From assembly GCA_023392535.1 (NCBI GenBank), contig JAEVYY010000008.1, positions 222,566 through 286,565 of the forward strand: a stretch of DNA of 64,000 nucleotides, written 5' to 3'. The notes beneath the pieces are model-generated. The model was not told the DNA's origin, made no database searches, and saw only the letters and a program-made list of their open reading frames with translations. Shown here one piece after another: positions 1 through 8,749 of this stretch (positions are counted from its first letter, which is position 1; each line of letters opens with the position of its first letter). A program made the position numbers and the translations under genes. This DNA comes from Bacillota bacterium. GTDB lineage: Bacteria > Bacillota > Clostridia > Lachnospirales > Lachnospiraceae.

Positions 1-674
1 TGTAGTCCTGCTTGATTTCCTACGTTAAACTCGTTATTCTCGTCTATTAGTTTATAAGAGAGTTTGTTAATTGGTATCTTGTCAGACGTTGGGTCGACTT
101 CTTCCACAAGACTCGCGCCCTTTACTGGTAGACCACCTTTTCCGAAAATAAGATTGGTTCCATATTCGATAAATCTAAATTTTATAAAGCGGTAAGGATT
201 TGCTTTTGTAAACTCTACGGTTATTTTTCCGTAGTTTTCAACTAGGTTTTGTGCAAAGAATTTATTGTCTGTTATGGTATAAGTTTTTTGGTCTATTTTT
301 ACATTTCCAAGATTGTACCAAGTCACTATCATTTCAAGTGGATAATCACCGATGAAGTAAAATGTAATTCCATAAGAAGAATGATTCTCCGTAAATGTAA
401 CGGTAAAAGATGGATTTGAGGAAAAATTACCGCTTGCATCTGACATAAGATTGGAAAAGTACACAATGTCCGTCGGTGTATCGGGCATTTCTGGTAAAGT
501 ACCATCAAGCTGTGAAAATCCATCTTCTAATGTCATATAGTTTGGCATTGTAATGTTATCTTTTGCTTTTGCGATATCTGCAAACGAGGAATTATTTGAG
601 GTTGTCAATGTGCTGTCTGCGATTGCAGTAGTATCTTTTAATTCATAATCACAGTAAAAGCCTGTTGTTCTCAT
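1..674 (-). CDS. Phage tail protein downstream of tape measure, partial
   Basis: The frame opens with ATG at 674 and stays open to the window edge, so about 224 residues are visible and the C-terminus is missing. The N-terminus reads MRTTGFYCDYELKD. The visible part is polar and beta-rich, with no membrane segment. In siphovirus late operons the genes after the tape measure encode the distal tail protein and then baseplate or receptor-binding parts, so position suggests a tail-tip or baseplate component. I do not recognise the family. The gene starts about 10 bases after the preceding stop, as expected for one late transcript. Confidence 0.7.
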   Translation of the reverse strand, partial: MRTTGFYCDYELKDTTAIADSTLTTSNNSSFADIAKAKDNITMPNYMTLEDGFSQLDGTLPEMPDTPTDIVYFSNLMSDASGNFSSNPSFTVTFTENHSSYGITFYFIGDYPLEMIVTWYNLGNVKIDQKTYTITDNKFFAQNLVENYGKITVEFTKANPYRFIKFRFIEYGTNLIFGKGGLPVKGASLVEEVDPTSDKIPINKLSYKLIDENNEFNVGNQAGL

Positions 675-684
675 GCATTCCCCC

Positions 685-1074
685 TTATGGTGTGCGGAAT
701 GGTGCTTTCATGGTAAATTTGCAAGTAAGATTTTGAAACTTGACCGTACTTGCTTCTATCTTCATAACATCATCTGCCACTTGACTAATATATCCTTTGA
801 AATCAAAATTGCCCTTTGTGGTCGGCATAGAAAACTCATGGAAATCTATAGGCTCCGTTAATTTGTCAATCAAGTCCTCGTACAAATCATCGTTATCAAT
901 AATTCCAAATCCTAATGTATAATTTGCATATACTCCTAATACCTCACGCTTTAAATCTCCATTGTCCTCGTCACGTTCCGCGAATTTGTCAAGAACATCA
1001 AAAGTTCGTTTAATGGAAACTAAGGGGATATCATATAAAATGTTGTCTATGTAAATACCTTGTGTAAATGTCAC
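685..1074 (-). CDS. Small tail-tip protein after tape measure
   Basis: 129 residues, GTG start (AAGGTG five bases upstream). It lies 12 bases after the tape measure gene and 10 before the next tail gene. The sequence is acidic with alternating short beta stretches and no membrane segment; a central part reads FGIIDNDDLYEDLIDKL. Proteins of this size directly after the tape measure in clostridial siphophages are tail-tip components of poorly defined function. That role is inferred from position only. Confidence 0.65.
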   Translation of the reverse strand: MTFTQGIYIDNILYDIPLVSIKRTFDVLDKFAERDEDNGDLKREVLGVYANYTLGFGIIDNDDLYEDLIDKLTEPIDFHEFSMPTTKGNFDFKGYISQVADDVMKIEASTVKFQNLTCKFTMKAPFRTP

Positions 1075-1086
1075 TTTTTCACCTTC

Positions 1087-3756
1087 CTATAGTATTTCAA
1101 CACTATAATCTGCGCGTTGCCATTCATTTATTAAATGTGGCAATGTAAGCCGTCCGACTACCTCACCATCTAAAATAATTTGTGCGTTTCCGCTTCCTAT
1201 ACTTTTCATAACATCCAATATTCCGCTTTCAAATATACCCTGTTTTGCCATATCTTTTATTAATCCTGCCGGTGCTTCTATGTTGGTTTGACCTTTTGGC
1301 TGATCTCCTAGCATTGCTAAGAAAGGACTACCGCCTTGAATTACTGCTCCGTTTGCTAAATAAGGTATTTTCGGAGCGGTAATTGGTTTTAAATTAACTC
1401 CAAATGATTTTCCCCCAAGACCTGGAACCCAACTAGGTATGTTTACCTGTATCGTATTTAGTGCTTTTATTACTGCGTTTATTCCAGCAATTGTTGCTTC
1501 TATCATCTTATTTACAATTCCTATAATTGCATTTACAATTGTTTTGATAGTTGCTTTTATTCCTTCCCAAACCGCTGTTGTCATTTGTTGTATGCCTTCC
1601 CAAGCCTGTTTCCAATTTCCAGAGAATACACCAGTCAAAAATGTAATCAAACCTTCAAAAAATCCTATTGCTGTATTTATAATTGTTCCAACTAGTTCTC
1701 CAAAGAAATTTAGTATAGGAAATAGAGTATTTACAAATTCGTTTACTATATCAGATATTAAAGCTATTACAATAGGTAGTAGCCACTCTATGAATGGAAG
1801 CAATACATTTTCCCAAAGTAGTTTAATAACTTCCACTATTTTTCCTATCAAAATAATAAAATTATTTATATGTGGTTGTATGTTTTCCATTAATTCAGAA
1901 AATTTTTTTGATATATTTTGCAATACTGGTAAAAAATATTTGTTATAAGATTCTAAAAGTATAGTAAATATCTCACTAAAACCATCTGCAAGAGAATCAA
2001 AAAACGGTTTAAAACTTTCATCATAGGTTTTAAATATTTGCTTAGATGTTTCTTCAACTGTTTTTTTTATAGTTTCTAAAACATCAGCTATTACACTTAG
2101 CGTTTTTTCAATGGTAGTCTTTAAAAGTTCTTTATTATCAATAAAAGGTTGCGTTATTACATTTAAAATATCTCTTGCCAAAAGCATAACTAATTCTGTC
2201 AATGTCAAGAATAAATCTACGAATATACCAATTAATGCTCCTGTTACTCTTTGACCACTTTCGCTACCAAATGCTTCAAAAACATACGCAAATGCATCTG
2301 AAAAATTTCCAACTATTGCTCCGATATCAGAACTTATATCAAACATTTCAACTAATCTATCTTTAATAAAATCTTTACTGCTTTCTAAATATTTGGATAT
2401 TCCACCTGTTATATTCTGCGCGATAGTAACTCCAATGCTTGCAATAGAGCCAACAAACTGTGCAATTGCATATACCCATGTATCTATCATTCTGTTGAAG
2501 CTAGACACAACGTCTGGATCACTAAATATTTCTTTTAATGAATCTTTAATAGATTTTAAATTATCTTTGATATTTTGTATTCTGTCAGTAAATGATTCAC
2601 CAATACCGTCTAAAAATCCAGCCATAGAAATTCCAGCAAGTTCTTTAAATCTGTCAATAACAGGCTGTATAGCTTTTTTCATATCATCAAATTTTTTAAC
2701 AGTGTCGTTTGGTATTTTTACTTCCTCGAATGCTTTCTGCATATCGGCGCCACCACCACCGCCCGAATTATTACTGTTCAACACTTCCAACGTATCAAAA
2801 CTTGCCAATGCTCCTTGCAATTTTTTTGCTGAATTTGAAGATTTACCTAAAGACTTAGCATAGTCTTTTTGCTGTGTGATTGCTTTTGTAAACGATGCCT
2901 TACCACTAATTAGTGCAGCAAACTGGCTAAAATAGTTAATCGCAGTAACTAAGTAGTTAATCAATGTCGTGATAGCTGGCACGATCGCATTTAAAATAGG
3001 TGCAAATGCTACACCAAGTGAGTTTTTAAGTGTATTGGATGCAGTAGCAAAATCGGACATTGTTTTATTCAGCTTTTCCGAATGCTTTACGTAATTATTT
3101 ACACCGTCTTTGATTCCGCTAATCATTGCGTTGAATCCTTTTGTAATCCAGTTAAAGATTAACAATGACAGCAATATACCCTTGAATCGAGTGGCTAACG
3201 TCTTTAATAGACCGCCTGTTTTCTTCGTGGCATTATTTATCTTGCCGAATGCTTTTTCGCCCGATTTACCCGTTTTATTTTGCTTGTCAGTAAGTTCTAC
3301 ATGCTTTTGTGTAAGGACTGTCATATCTCTTTCGTATGTCTTTAATTGGCCGTTAAGTTTTTGATATTCAGCGGAATCTTTACCAAGCGTGAATGTTTTT
3401 CCAGTATTTACTAAATCCTCTAAATCATTTTTTTGAGCATGAACACTGTTGCTGGCATTTTCCAATTTTACTTGCAAATTATCCCATGCATTCCCACTTG
3501 TTTTACCTAGTGCTTGCATTTCAAACTGCTTATCAAGTAATTTATCAAACTCTGCATTTGCTTTGTCTAAAGCTGTTTTAATTTCCGTATATTCCTGCGT
3601 AGGTATTTTTACAGACTCAAGCGCATTCATTTTGCTTTTTAATTCGGTTATCTTATTTGCTGTTTTAACAATACGATTTTCAAGTGACATCATTTGGCTA
3701 GTAGCACCTTTGGTAATGATTTCTGTATTAATTGTTACTTTACCGTCATAAGCCAT
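1087..3756 (-). CDS. Phage tail tape measure protein
   Basis: 889 residues, the longest gene of the late operon, located after the tail assembly chaperone pair as is normal. The N-terminal ~180 residues are lysine-, glutamine- and asparagine-rich and predicted coiled coil. A hydrophobic stretch follows near residues 190-215 (ILLSLLIFNWITKGF), then a glycine run (SGGGGGAD) and several long amphipathic or hydrophobic helices, with WEGIQQMTTAVWEGIKATIK late in the protein. This is the usual build of a tape measure, which sets tail length and passes through the tail tube at DNA injection. Start ATG at 3756 has AGAGGTGACAGT before it. Tail length would be roughly 130 nm by the 0.15 nm per residue rule. 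Confidence 0.95.
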   Translation of the reverse strand: MAYDGKVTINTEIITKGATSQMMSLENRIVKTANKITELKSKMNALESVKIPTQEYTEIKTALDKANAEFDKLLDKQFEMQALGKTSGNAWDNLQVKLENASNSVHAQKNDLEDLVNTGKTFTLGKDSAEYQKLNGQLKTYERDMTVLTQKHVELTDKQNKTGKSGEKAFGKINNATKKTGGLLKTLATRFKGILLSLLIFNWITKGFNAMISGIKDGVNNYVKHSEKLNKTMSDFATASNTLKNSLGVAFAPILNAIVPAITTLINYLVTAINYFSQFAALISGKASFTKAITQQKDYAKSLGKSSNSAKKLQGALASFDTLEVLNSNNSGGGGGADMQKAFEEVKIPNDTVKKFDDMKKAIQPVIDRFKELAGISMAGFLDGIGESFTDRIQNIKDNLKSIKDSLKEIFSDPDVVSSFNRMIDTWVYAIAQFVGSIASIGVTIAQNITGGISKYLESSKDFIKDRLVEMFDISSDIGAIVGNFSDAFAYVFEAFGSESGQRVTGALIGIFVDLFLTLTELVMLLARDILNVITQPFIDNKELLKTTIEKTLSVIADVLETIKKTVEETSKQIFKTYDESFKPFFDSLADGFSEIFTILLESYNKYFLPVLQNISKKFSELMENIQPHINNFIILIGKIVEVIKLLWENVLLPFIEWLLPIVIALISDIVNEFVNTLFPILNFFGELVGTIINTAIGFFEGLITFLTGVFSGNWKQAWEGIQQMTTAVWEGIKATIKTIVNAIIGIVNKMIEATIAGINAVIKALNTIQVNIPSWVPGLGGKSFGVNLKPITAPKIPYLANGAVIQGGSPFLAMLGDQPKGQTNIEAPAGLIKDMAKQGIFESGILDVMKSIGSGNAQIILDGEVVGRLTLPHLINEWQRADYSVEIL

Positions 3757-3760
3757 ACTG

Positions 3761-4432
3761 TCACCTCTTTCCGAATTGTTCTATAATCTTTTCTTTCTCT
3801 TCCGCTTTTTTCCTAGCAAGTTCCCTCATGCGATCGTATTCATCAATTTTTCTTTTTTCTTCATCCGTATACTCAACGGATTCTTTCTGTTGTAAGGAAT
3901 ACATTTCTCGCGCTTCTTTTTCTTCTTTTGTTGCTTTTTTACTTTTATTTTTTCGATACATTTCGATAACTTGTAAAAATGTAGATTGCTTATGTGGCAT
4001 GTTCCAAAGTAATCCGCAAAACTCCCACCAATGTAAATCGGACTCGTTCAAATTAATTCCATATATCTGACGAAAGTCTGCGTATATTCGGTATTGGTCA
4101 ACATAGTAATCCATTAACTTCTGCTTGTTTTTTTGCTTTGGCAGATTGTCATGACACCAACCATTTAAAAACCATTCAATGCATTTGCTTAATTCTTCGC
4201 CATAAGGATGGTCGCGTAAAAAATCTTCAATGACTTTTTCACCTTTATCATTTATAAATTCTCTTTGATCTCCAAACAGCAACCATAATAAGGATTCATT
4301 CTTTTCATAATCAGATAGCGAATCATCCTCAATCATTAACTGTACTTGTATGCCAATCTGAAACCACGTATTTACTTGATAGCCATTCCATTCGGTCGGT
4401 AGTGGCTCGTAAAGTATGTTATTACTTTCCAT
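3761..4432 (-). CDS. Bacteriophage Gp15 family tail assembly chaperone
   Basis: 223 residues. The motif LHWWEFCGLLWNMP near residue 130 and the following charged YRKNKSKKATKEEKE segment match the Gp15 family (PF06854), the C-terminal partner of a tail assembly chaperone pair located just before the tape measure. The last ~50 residues are a Lys/Glu helix. It begins 8 bases after the stop of the partner gene and lies in the -1 frame relative to it. TAGGTG before ATG 4432 is an adequate ribosome site, so independent initiation is the simplest reading. Confidence 0.9.
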   Translation of the reverse strand: MESNNILYEPLPTEWNGYQVNTWFQIGIQVQLMIEDDSLSDYEKNESLLWLLFGDQREFINDKGEKVIEDFLRDHPYGEELSKCIEWFLNGWCHDNLPKQKNKQKLMDYYVDQYRIYADFRQIYGINLNESDLHWWEFCGLLWNMPHKQSTFLQVIEMYRKNKSKKATKEEKEAREMYSLQQKESVEYTDEEKRKIDEYDRMRELARKKAEEKEKIIEQFGKR

Positions 4433-4440
4433 ACGAACAC

Positions 4441-4932
4441 CTACGTTTTCTTACCTTTATTGGAAGGGCTGTAACGCTTCTTATTGCGCTCAAATTTTTG
4501 TTTGAACAATTTGTTCATTTCCGGGATAACACCATCTATGAATCGAAGTAACGCGCTTTCATCTGGTACAAAATCCTCATTCAGTTCATAACATTCTTTA
4601 AATACATTCTTGATCGTGTCTTTTCCGAAAACTGCGTTGATTTCCTCGGCACACCGATTCAGAAATCGAATATTTAAGTTGCAAATATCAATTACTTGTT
4701 CGGTATCTATTTTGGATTCCTCGGTGATTGGTCTATCTTTGTACTTTTCTTCTTTTTCTCTTGCTTCTTTCTCAAATTCATCTGATACGTGTTCTAAATT
4801 GTTGATAAGATTCATAAAACGATTGACTATGCTAGAATCATCAACATTAATTTGCAGTACCGTTATTTGATTACCTTCTGCGTTCTGGACTTCAATCTTT
4901 TTGATACCAGAGTCAAATTGCATTATTTCCAT
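4441..4932 (-). CDS. Tail assembly chaperone, gpG-like first gene
   Basis: 163 residues between the major tail protein and the Gp15 gene, the standard position of the first chaperone, which binds the tape measure before tube polymerisation. It is acidic and mostly helical, with a basic tail (NKKRYSPSNKGKKT). AAAGGAT lies about nine bases before ATG 4932. A stable hairpin (4954-4988) in the leader separates it from the highly expressed major tail gene. The family role is inferred from order plus composition. Confidence 0.75.
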   Translation of the reverse strand: MEIMQFDSGIKKIEVQNAEGNQITVLQINVDDSSIVNRFMNLINNLEHVSDEFEKEAREKEEKYKDRPITEESKIDTEQVIDICNLNIRFLNRCAEEINAVFGKDTIKNVFKECYELNEDFVPDESALLRFIDGVIPEMNKLFKQKFERNKKRYSPSNKGKKT

Positions 4933-4953
4933 TGTTTTAACATCCTTTCCGTG

Positions 4954-4988
4954 AGTGGTGGGAAAGGGGAAAGGTTGCTCCCACCACT
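4954..4988 (-). terminator. Intercistronic hairpin after major tail protein gene
   Basis: A perfect 10-bp inverted repeat (AGTGGTGGGA at 4954-4963, TCCCACCACT at 4979-4988) sits between the major tail protein stop and the chaperone start. In the minus-strand RNA the loop is pyrimidine-rich and no U-run follows. It is therefore more likely an attenuator or an mRNA 3' stabiliser than a full terminator. It would keep tube protein mRNA above chaperone mRNA. Confidence 0.55.
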
Positions 4989-5008
4989 ATGTTAAATTAA
5001 ATTAACAC

Positions 5009-5512
5009 CTATGTTGTTGGTGTAAACGTATGAGTACCGTTTTTAGCGATCGAGATAGTTCCTGGTATTACATCACCGTTACCGTGAATCTCAATAGATG
5101 ATTTCAGCGGATCACTAGAAGCACCACCTGTGCTAGACGGGCCTGCGGTAACTGGAACCTTAATTGCCGGGCCGCTGCCAACACCTTCCGTGACCGTAAT
5201 ATCTGTTTTGTAATATCTGTAGTAAAAACTTTCCGCTTTTGCACCTGTTGGAAATGTGCGGAATGCTTCGTTCATTTTTGTTTGCATTGTATCTGACAAA
5301 TGCTCTCTTTCTGGTGTCATTGACAATGCGTAACCGTTAAGCGTAGAGGAAGAATTTTTCATGTTGACATATTTTGTATCAACAAATTCTGGTCCCCAAT
5401 CTTCTGAGATCTCTGTAAATCCGTCACCCATTTCTGTAAGTGCTGGTGTAGAACCGCCTAGCCATGTACCTGTGTCAAATAATGACACCATATTAGTCCT
5501 ATCTAAAGCCAT
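5009..5512 (-). CDS. Phage major tail (tube) protein
   Basis: 167 residues, starting MALDRTNMVSLFDTGTWLGG. It lies between the tail terminator candidate and the chaperone pair. The content is beta-rich with many Thr, Ser and Gly residues and a glycine-containing end (SIEIHGNGDVIPGTISIAKNG) typical of tail tube subunits, which stack as hexameric rings. No signal peptide or membrane segment is seen. ATG 5512 follows the upstream stop by seven bases. Confidence 0.85.
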   Translation of the reverse strand: MALDRTNMVSLFDTGTWLGGSTPALTEMGDGFTEISEDWGPEFVDTKYVNMKNSSSTLNGYALSMTPEREHLSDTMQTKMNEAFRTFPTGAKAESFYYRYYKTDITVTEGVGSGPAIKVPVTAGPSSTGGASSDPLKSSIEIHGNGDVIPGTISIAKNGTHTFTPTT

Positions 5513-5519
5513 GTATGTA

Positions 5520-5978
5520 TCATCCTTTCTTTGTAAATTGATAGATTAAATTCATTGTGAATGTATATTGTTCAAATCCGTCTGCATCCGCTTCTATTTT
5601 AATAACAGGAGAAGTGCGTTCGATTTTTTCTAAAGTAATGTGTTCATCATTAAAAGTTGCCGTACATCCTGTTAGCCAAGAAGATAAGTTTTCCATGAAT
5701 GATTGTTTGCTAATTCTCGCCTTGCTAGTAGTTGGATTTACCTTATAAACAACGCGAAATGGAAATTGTGCTACATAAGAGCCACTTACATATTTTCGTA
5801 GGTAAATAGCGCCTTGTAGTGTGTAAATGCCAATGCTTTCCGTTTTTGCCAATGATTGCCACAGTACATTACTTGCGGTTGCCGTAAAGGGCAAGTTTGG
5901 ATATTGCTTTACCATTAAGAGTACGGATTCGCTTATTGTCTCTACATCTGTCAGAGATAGTGGTGTTGGGTCTGCCAT
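5520..5978 (-). CDS. Minor capsid / tail terminator protein
   Basis: 152 residues. The pattern (helical N-terminus, mixed alpha/beta body, FEQYTFTMNLIYQFTKKG end) and the position just before the major tail gene fit the small protein that caps the tail tube and joins it to the head, called minor capsid protein 3 in many Gram-positive phage annotations. It begins one base after the stop of the preceding gene, so translation is probably coupled. Family assignment is by order and size. Confidence 0.7.
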   Translation of the reverse strand: MADPTPLSLTDVETISESVLLMVKQYPNLPFTATASNVLWQSLAKTESIGIYTLQGAIYLRKYVSGSYVAQFPFRVVYKVNPTTSKARISKQSFMENLSSWLTGCTATFNDEHITLEKIERTSPVIKIEADADGFEQYTFTMNLIYQFTKKG

Positions 5979-6398
5979 TTATTTTCCACCTACTTCCCAG
6001 TGTTTTATAAGGTCATAATCATCCACGTTTGTGATTTTAAAACAGTTATCATACGTTGCTTTCATACGGTTAAAAAAGTTTTCTTCTGGTATTTCAACAC
6101 TGCTTAAATCACCTTCAATAAAAAAATCATCTTCTCCCGACATAGTGAAATAGTTTGCTTTTTCCTCGTTATCCAGTTTCTGCCACTCTATAGGCGATAA
6201 ATACGGCTTCGGTAAGTTTGTCTTGCGTATGTGCAATGTTGCCGTGTCTGCATCCGATAGACCGCTTGTCGATACGTTTGCACCTTTTGTAATGCGCAAT
6301 CTTACATTTTCTAGTACGGTTAGTAACCACACTTCTTCGCCTAGTCCTGTTTCATCCATGTATTTGTTAAAAATGGTAACGGTTTTGGTATAAAACAT
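5979..6398 (-). CDS. Head closure / minor capsid protein
   Basis: With ATG at 6398 the product is about 139 residues, starting MFYTKTVTIFNKYMDETG. A longer frame runs to a GTG at 6431 but overlaps the upstream gene by 32 bases. The 6398 ATG follows that gene's TGA directly and has GGGGG nine bases upstream, so I prefer it. Small proteins starting with a TVTIFN strand between the gp6-like connector and the tail terminator are head-closure (stopper) proteins in related phages; they hold DNA in the capsid until the tail joins. Confidence 0.7.
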   Translation of the reverse strand: MFYTKTVTIFNKYMDETGLGEEVWLLTVLENVRLRITKGANVSTSGLSDADTATLHIRKTNLPKPYLSPIEWQKLDNEEKANYFTMSGEDDFFIEGDLSSVEIPEENFFNRMKATYDNCFKITNVDDYDLIKHWEVGGK

Positions 6399-6399
6399 A

Positions 6400-6804
6400 T
6401 CAGCAACCCCCATAAAGCAATCCAGTGCCACTCAAGTACTCCGCTATTGTCTCTCGCATTAACAATAACTGTGCTTTTGTATCGGACAGCGCGGTTGTGA
6501 TTACCGTATCGTTTGTTCCGAATGAAACGGACTCATTACCGCTTGACATGGACTTGATGTTGCCGTTTTCCGTGGATGTTGCGTTTATCTTTGCTTTATC
6601 TAGTTCGTATAGCAAATCCATAAGTGCGCAAGTTGCTTTTGCTATTGGTGTTGCAAACTCAACCGCTGTTTCTTCTGTGATATTTCCAAATGTAAGATAA
6701 TTCAGCTTATCCGTAGCTTTTGACAACCATTTAGAAAAGACAGACCCTTCTATGGTTGTGCCGTAATATGTAGTTGTGTAAAACTCATAAGTGGTGTATG
6801 CCAT
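6400..6804 (-). CDS. Head-tail connector (gp6-like adaptor)
   Basis: 134 residues, directly after the major capsid gene. The N-terminus (MAYTTYEFYTTTYYGTTIEGSVFSKWLSKATDKLNYLT) is followed by two long helices, as in gp6/SPP1 gp15-type adaptors that form the ring under the portal. The middle carries a Ser/Asn-rich loop and the end is short (GTGLLYGGC). Function is inferred from place in the late operon and fold-like pattern. Confidence 0.75.
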   Translation of the reverse strand: MAYTTYEFYTTTYYGTTIEGSVFSKWLSKATDKLNYLTFGNITEETAVEFATPIAKATCALMDLLYELDKAKINATSTENGNIKSMSSGNESVSFGTNDTVITTALSDTKAQLLLMRETIAEYLSGTGLLYGGC

Positions 6805-6825
6805 ATAAAGCCTGCCTTTCTGCTA

Positions 6826-7998
6826 TTAACCTCTTGTAATTACTCTTGCGATTGCAATGTCTTTGATTGGGTAATATTTTTTTGTTCCAGTGCTTTTGTC
6901 ATTTGCTATATCCCAATAAGTTCCTGCTTCGAGATTTGCATTTGTTGGAGAAAGAATGGAATTATCATTCCATGAAATTCCAAATGGAGCAAAAATCTTT
7001 CTTTGTCTTTGTACTAAAGTGGTTTCTCCGCCGTTTTTAAGGATATTTCTGTCCATTTCAGACGGTACTTTTACTGGACAATTTGTGTACTCAATAGCGC
7101 CTTCTCCTAGTACATAGGTTGTGTATTTTACATAGGATTCTGCTGTTTTTTCGTAGTAGTTAGCAATGTTTGCCACATCTGGACTCGTTACTGCTGTATA
7201 AACATAACTTCCAGAAGAACCTGATCTTGTGTAATATGTTTTTGCAGAATCAAGCGCGGTATCTGCTGTTTTAGCGTATACGGCTGCCACATTTTCCGTA
7301 GGCATTGTATCGTCGACTAATACTAATCGTCCGTTTAATGATGCAAGCGGTAAAGGTCTTTCGATTCCTTGTGCATCTGTGTATTTCAAGTACTCAAGCA
7401 ATTTTAGGTTTTCAAGAGTTGTTGCAGTTTGTGAATGCATAATAGCAAGCGCAAATTTGTTTTTCCTGTCTCCAAGTGCTTTTTGCATTGCATTATTTAA
7501 AGTTGTTGCTCCGAATGTACCGTCTGTATTAGCCGAAATATCATAAGTATGACCGTTAACAAATTTTAAGTTTTCCGTACCAGTCATGGAGTAAATACCT
7601 TTTAATGTTGACAACAATGTGTCTTGATCTAAATCATCAAAATATTCCGCCACCTCGTTAGCAGCCGGCATGTAGTCGTCACCAGTGATATCTGCGCTAA
7701 AGTCTTTTTCTGTCCATCCGTGAGCGCGCCCAATAACAATTCTTCCCATCGTGTAGTTTCCTCTGGAATCCGTTGTTATATCAGTGCTACCGTCATAGTT
7801 ATCTGCATCACCGCCAATTCTGTCCTTAATAATTGTGGTAGCGTAGTGACCGCCTTTTGCATCTGGGATTTGCGTTGCAAAACTATTGTTTTCGACTAAT
7901 GCTCTTGATTTTAACAATTCATTTGTTCTAAGATTTGGTGTTTCTCTAACCATTGCGTCAAATACTTCACCGTTAAAGTTTTTTGTATCAAATAACAT
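6826..7998 (-). CDS. Phage major capsid protein
   Basis: 390 residues, immediately after the scaffold gene. Typical segments are the N-terminal arm (FNGEVFDAMVRETPNLRTNELLKSRAL), the HGWTEKDFSADITGDD region near residue 93, FALAIMHSQTATTLENL near 182 and the C-terminal APFGISWNDNSI. It should adopt the HK97 fold. Residues ~240-287 form a Tyr/Thr/Ser-rich insertion (SAKTYYTRSGSSGSYVYTAV and ANYYEK) that looks like a separate small beta domain rather than core capsid. The start is four bases after the scaffold stop. Confidence 0.93.
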   Translation of the reverse strand: MLFDTKNFNGEVFDAMVRETPNLRTNELLKSRALVENNSFATQIPDAKGGHYATTIIKDRIGGDADNYDGSTDITTDSRGNYTMGRIVIGRAHGWTEKDFSADITGDDYMPAANEVAEYFDDLDQDTLLSTLKGIYSMTGTENLKFVNGHTYDISANTDGTFGATTLNNAMQKALGDRKNKFALAIMHSQTATTLENLKLLEYLKYTDAQGIERPLPLASLNGRLVLVDDTMPTENVAAVYAKTADTALDSAKTYYTRSGSSGSYVYTAVTSPDVANIANYYEKTAESYVKYTTYVLGEGAIEYTNCPVKVPSEMDRNILKNGGETTLVQRQRKIFAPFGISWNDNSILSPTNANLEAGTYWDIANDKSTGTKKYYPIKDIAIARVITRG

Positions 7999-8001
7999 GT
8001 T

Positions 8002-8661
8002 TTACTTCCTTTCTTTTATCTTTTTTAGATAAGGTGTAATATCCAATCCTGGATTATCATTTTTTAGTTTCATGAGTTGAGCAGCCGTATAATTTGCATT
8101 AATATCTGGCTGAATTGAACGTCCAATAATTCCTGATCTACGTTTTTCCGCTTCAAGCTGTTGTTCGTCAATTAAAATATTTGGCTTTATTTCGCCTTTT
8201 TCGTCTTTTACAATGGAATCAAATAATTCCGACACAGATTTACCTTTTGAAGTATCTTTTTGTAATTCATCCAGAAGTTTTACTTTGATGTAATCAGCGG
8301 TCATGTCATTAACAAAATGCTTGTTAGCAAAAAATTCTGAAACCATATTTCCGAGTGTTTCTTTCTCTTCTTTTAGCTTTCTGTCATTTCTTTCCGATTC
8401 CAACGTGTCATTAAGTTCCTTTACTTTTTTCTCCCACTCTTTCACATCAACACCTTGTAAATCTTCTAACTCTTTTTGAGTTTTACTAGCCTGTTCAAGT
8501 AAATCTTTTTTCTCTTGCTCCAAGTCACCAATCTTCTTTTTTTTCTGCTCTAACTCATTGGATGTTGCAAATACTTTCTTCATTTCTGCAAATAAGGTTG
8601 ATTGCTGATCTTGCGGTATCTCAATACCGATAGCTTTCAAAATTGCGATAATTTGTTCCAT
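8002..8661 (-). CDS. Phage scaffold protein, GP20 family
   Basis: 219 residues, almost wholly helical, with a long Lys/Glu coiled coil from about residue 30 to 105 and a C-terminal helix-turn segment (TAAQLMKLKNDNPGLDITPYLKKIKERK). This matches phage minor structural/scaffold GP20 proteins (PF06810). These direct procapsid assembly and then leave the shell. The gene lies just before the major capsid gene, as expected. ATGGAACAAATT at 8661 is preceded by GAAAGGATGG. Confidence 0.88.
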   Translation of the reverse strand: MEQIIAILKAIGIEIPQDQQSTLFAEMKKVFATSNELEQKKKKIGDLEQEKKDLLEQASKTQKELEDLQGVDVKEWEKKVKELNDTLESERNDRKLKEEKETLGNMVSEFFANKHFVNDMTADYIKVKLLDELQKDTSKGKSVSELFDSIVKDEKGEIKPNILIDEQQLEAEKRRSGIIGRSIQPDINANYTAAQLMKLKNDNPGLDITPYLKKIKERK

Positions 8662-8688
8662 GTTGTTTCCATCCTTTCGATTTTTTAC

Positions 8689-8749
8689 GGTGGTATCTCC
8701 ACCAAATGGTTTTATTTTTTTCGATAGTTACGCTACACTATCAAGCGTA
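8689..8749. other. Two short hairpins upstream of scaffold gene
   Basis: Between the 48-residue gene and the scaffold gene there are 263 bases without a supported gene. Closest to the scaffold start are a 5-bp hairpin (GGTGG 8689-8693, CCACC 8699-8703) and two competing stems, TACGCT 8729-8734 with AGCGTA 8744-8749, and GATAG 8723-8727 with CTATC 8738-8742. They could fold in the scaffold mRNA leader. Confidence 0.4.

Noticed and set aside
1439..1948. Long plus-strand open frames across the tape measure gene
   Set aside because: They mirror the strong minus-strand gene, have no ribosome site and hydrophobic shadow composition.
4430..4460. Programmed -1 frameshift as a firm feature
   Set aside because: No canonical X XXY YYZ heptamer; GAAAACG does not allow good re-pairing. 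Kept only as a low-interest observation.
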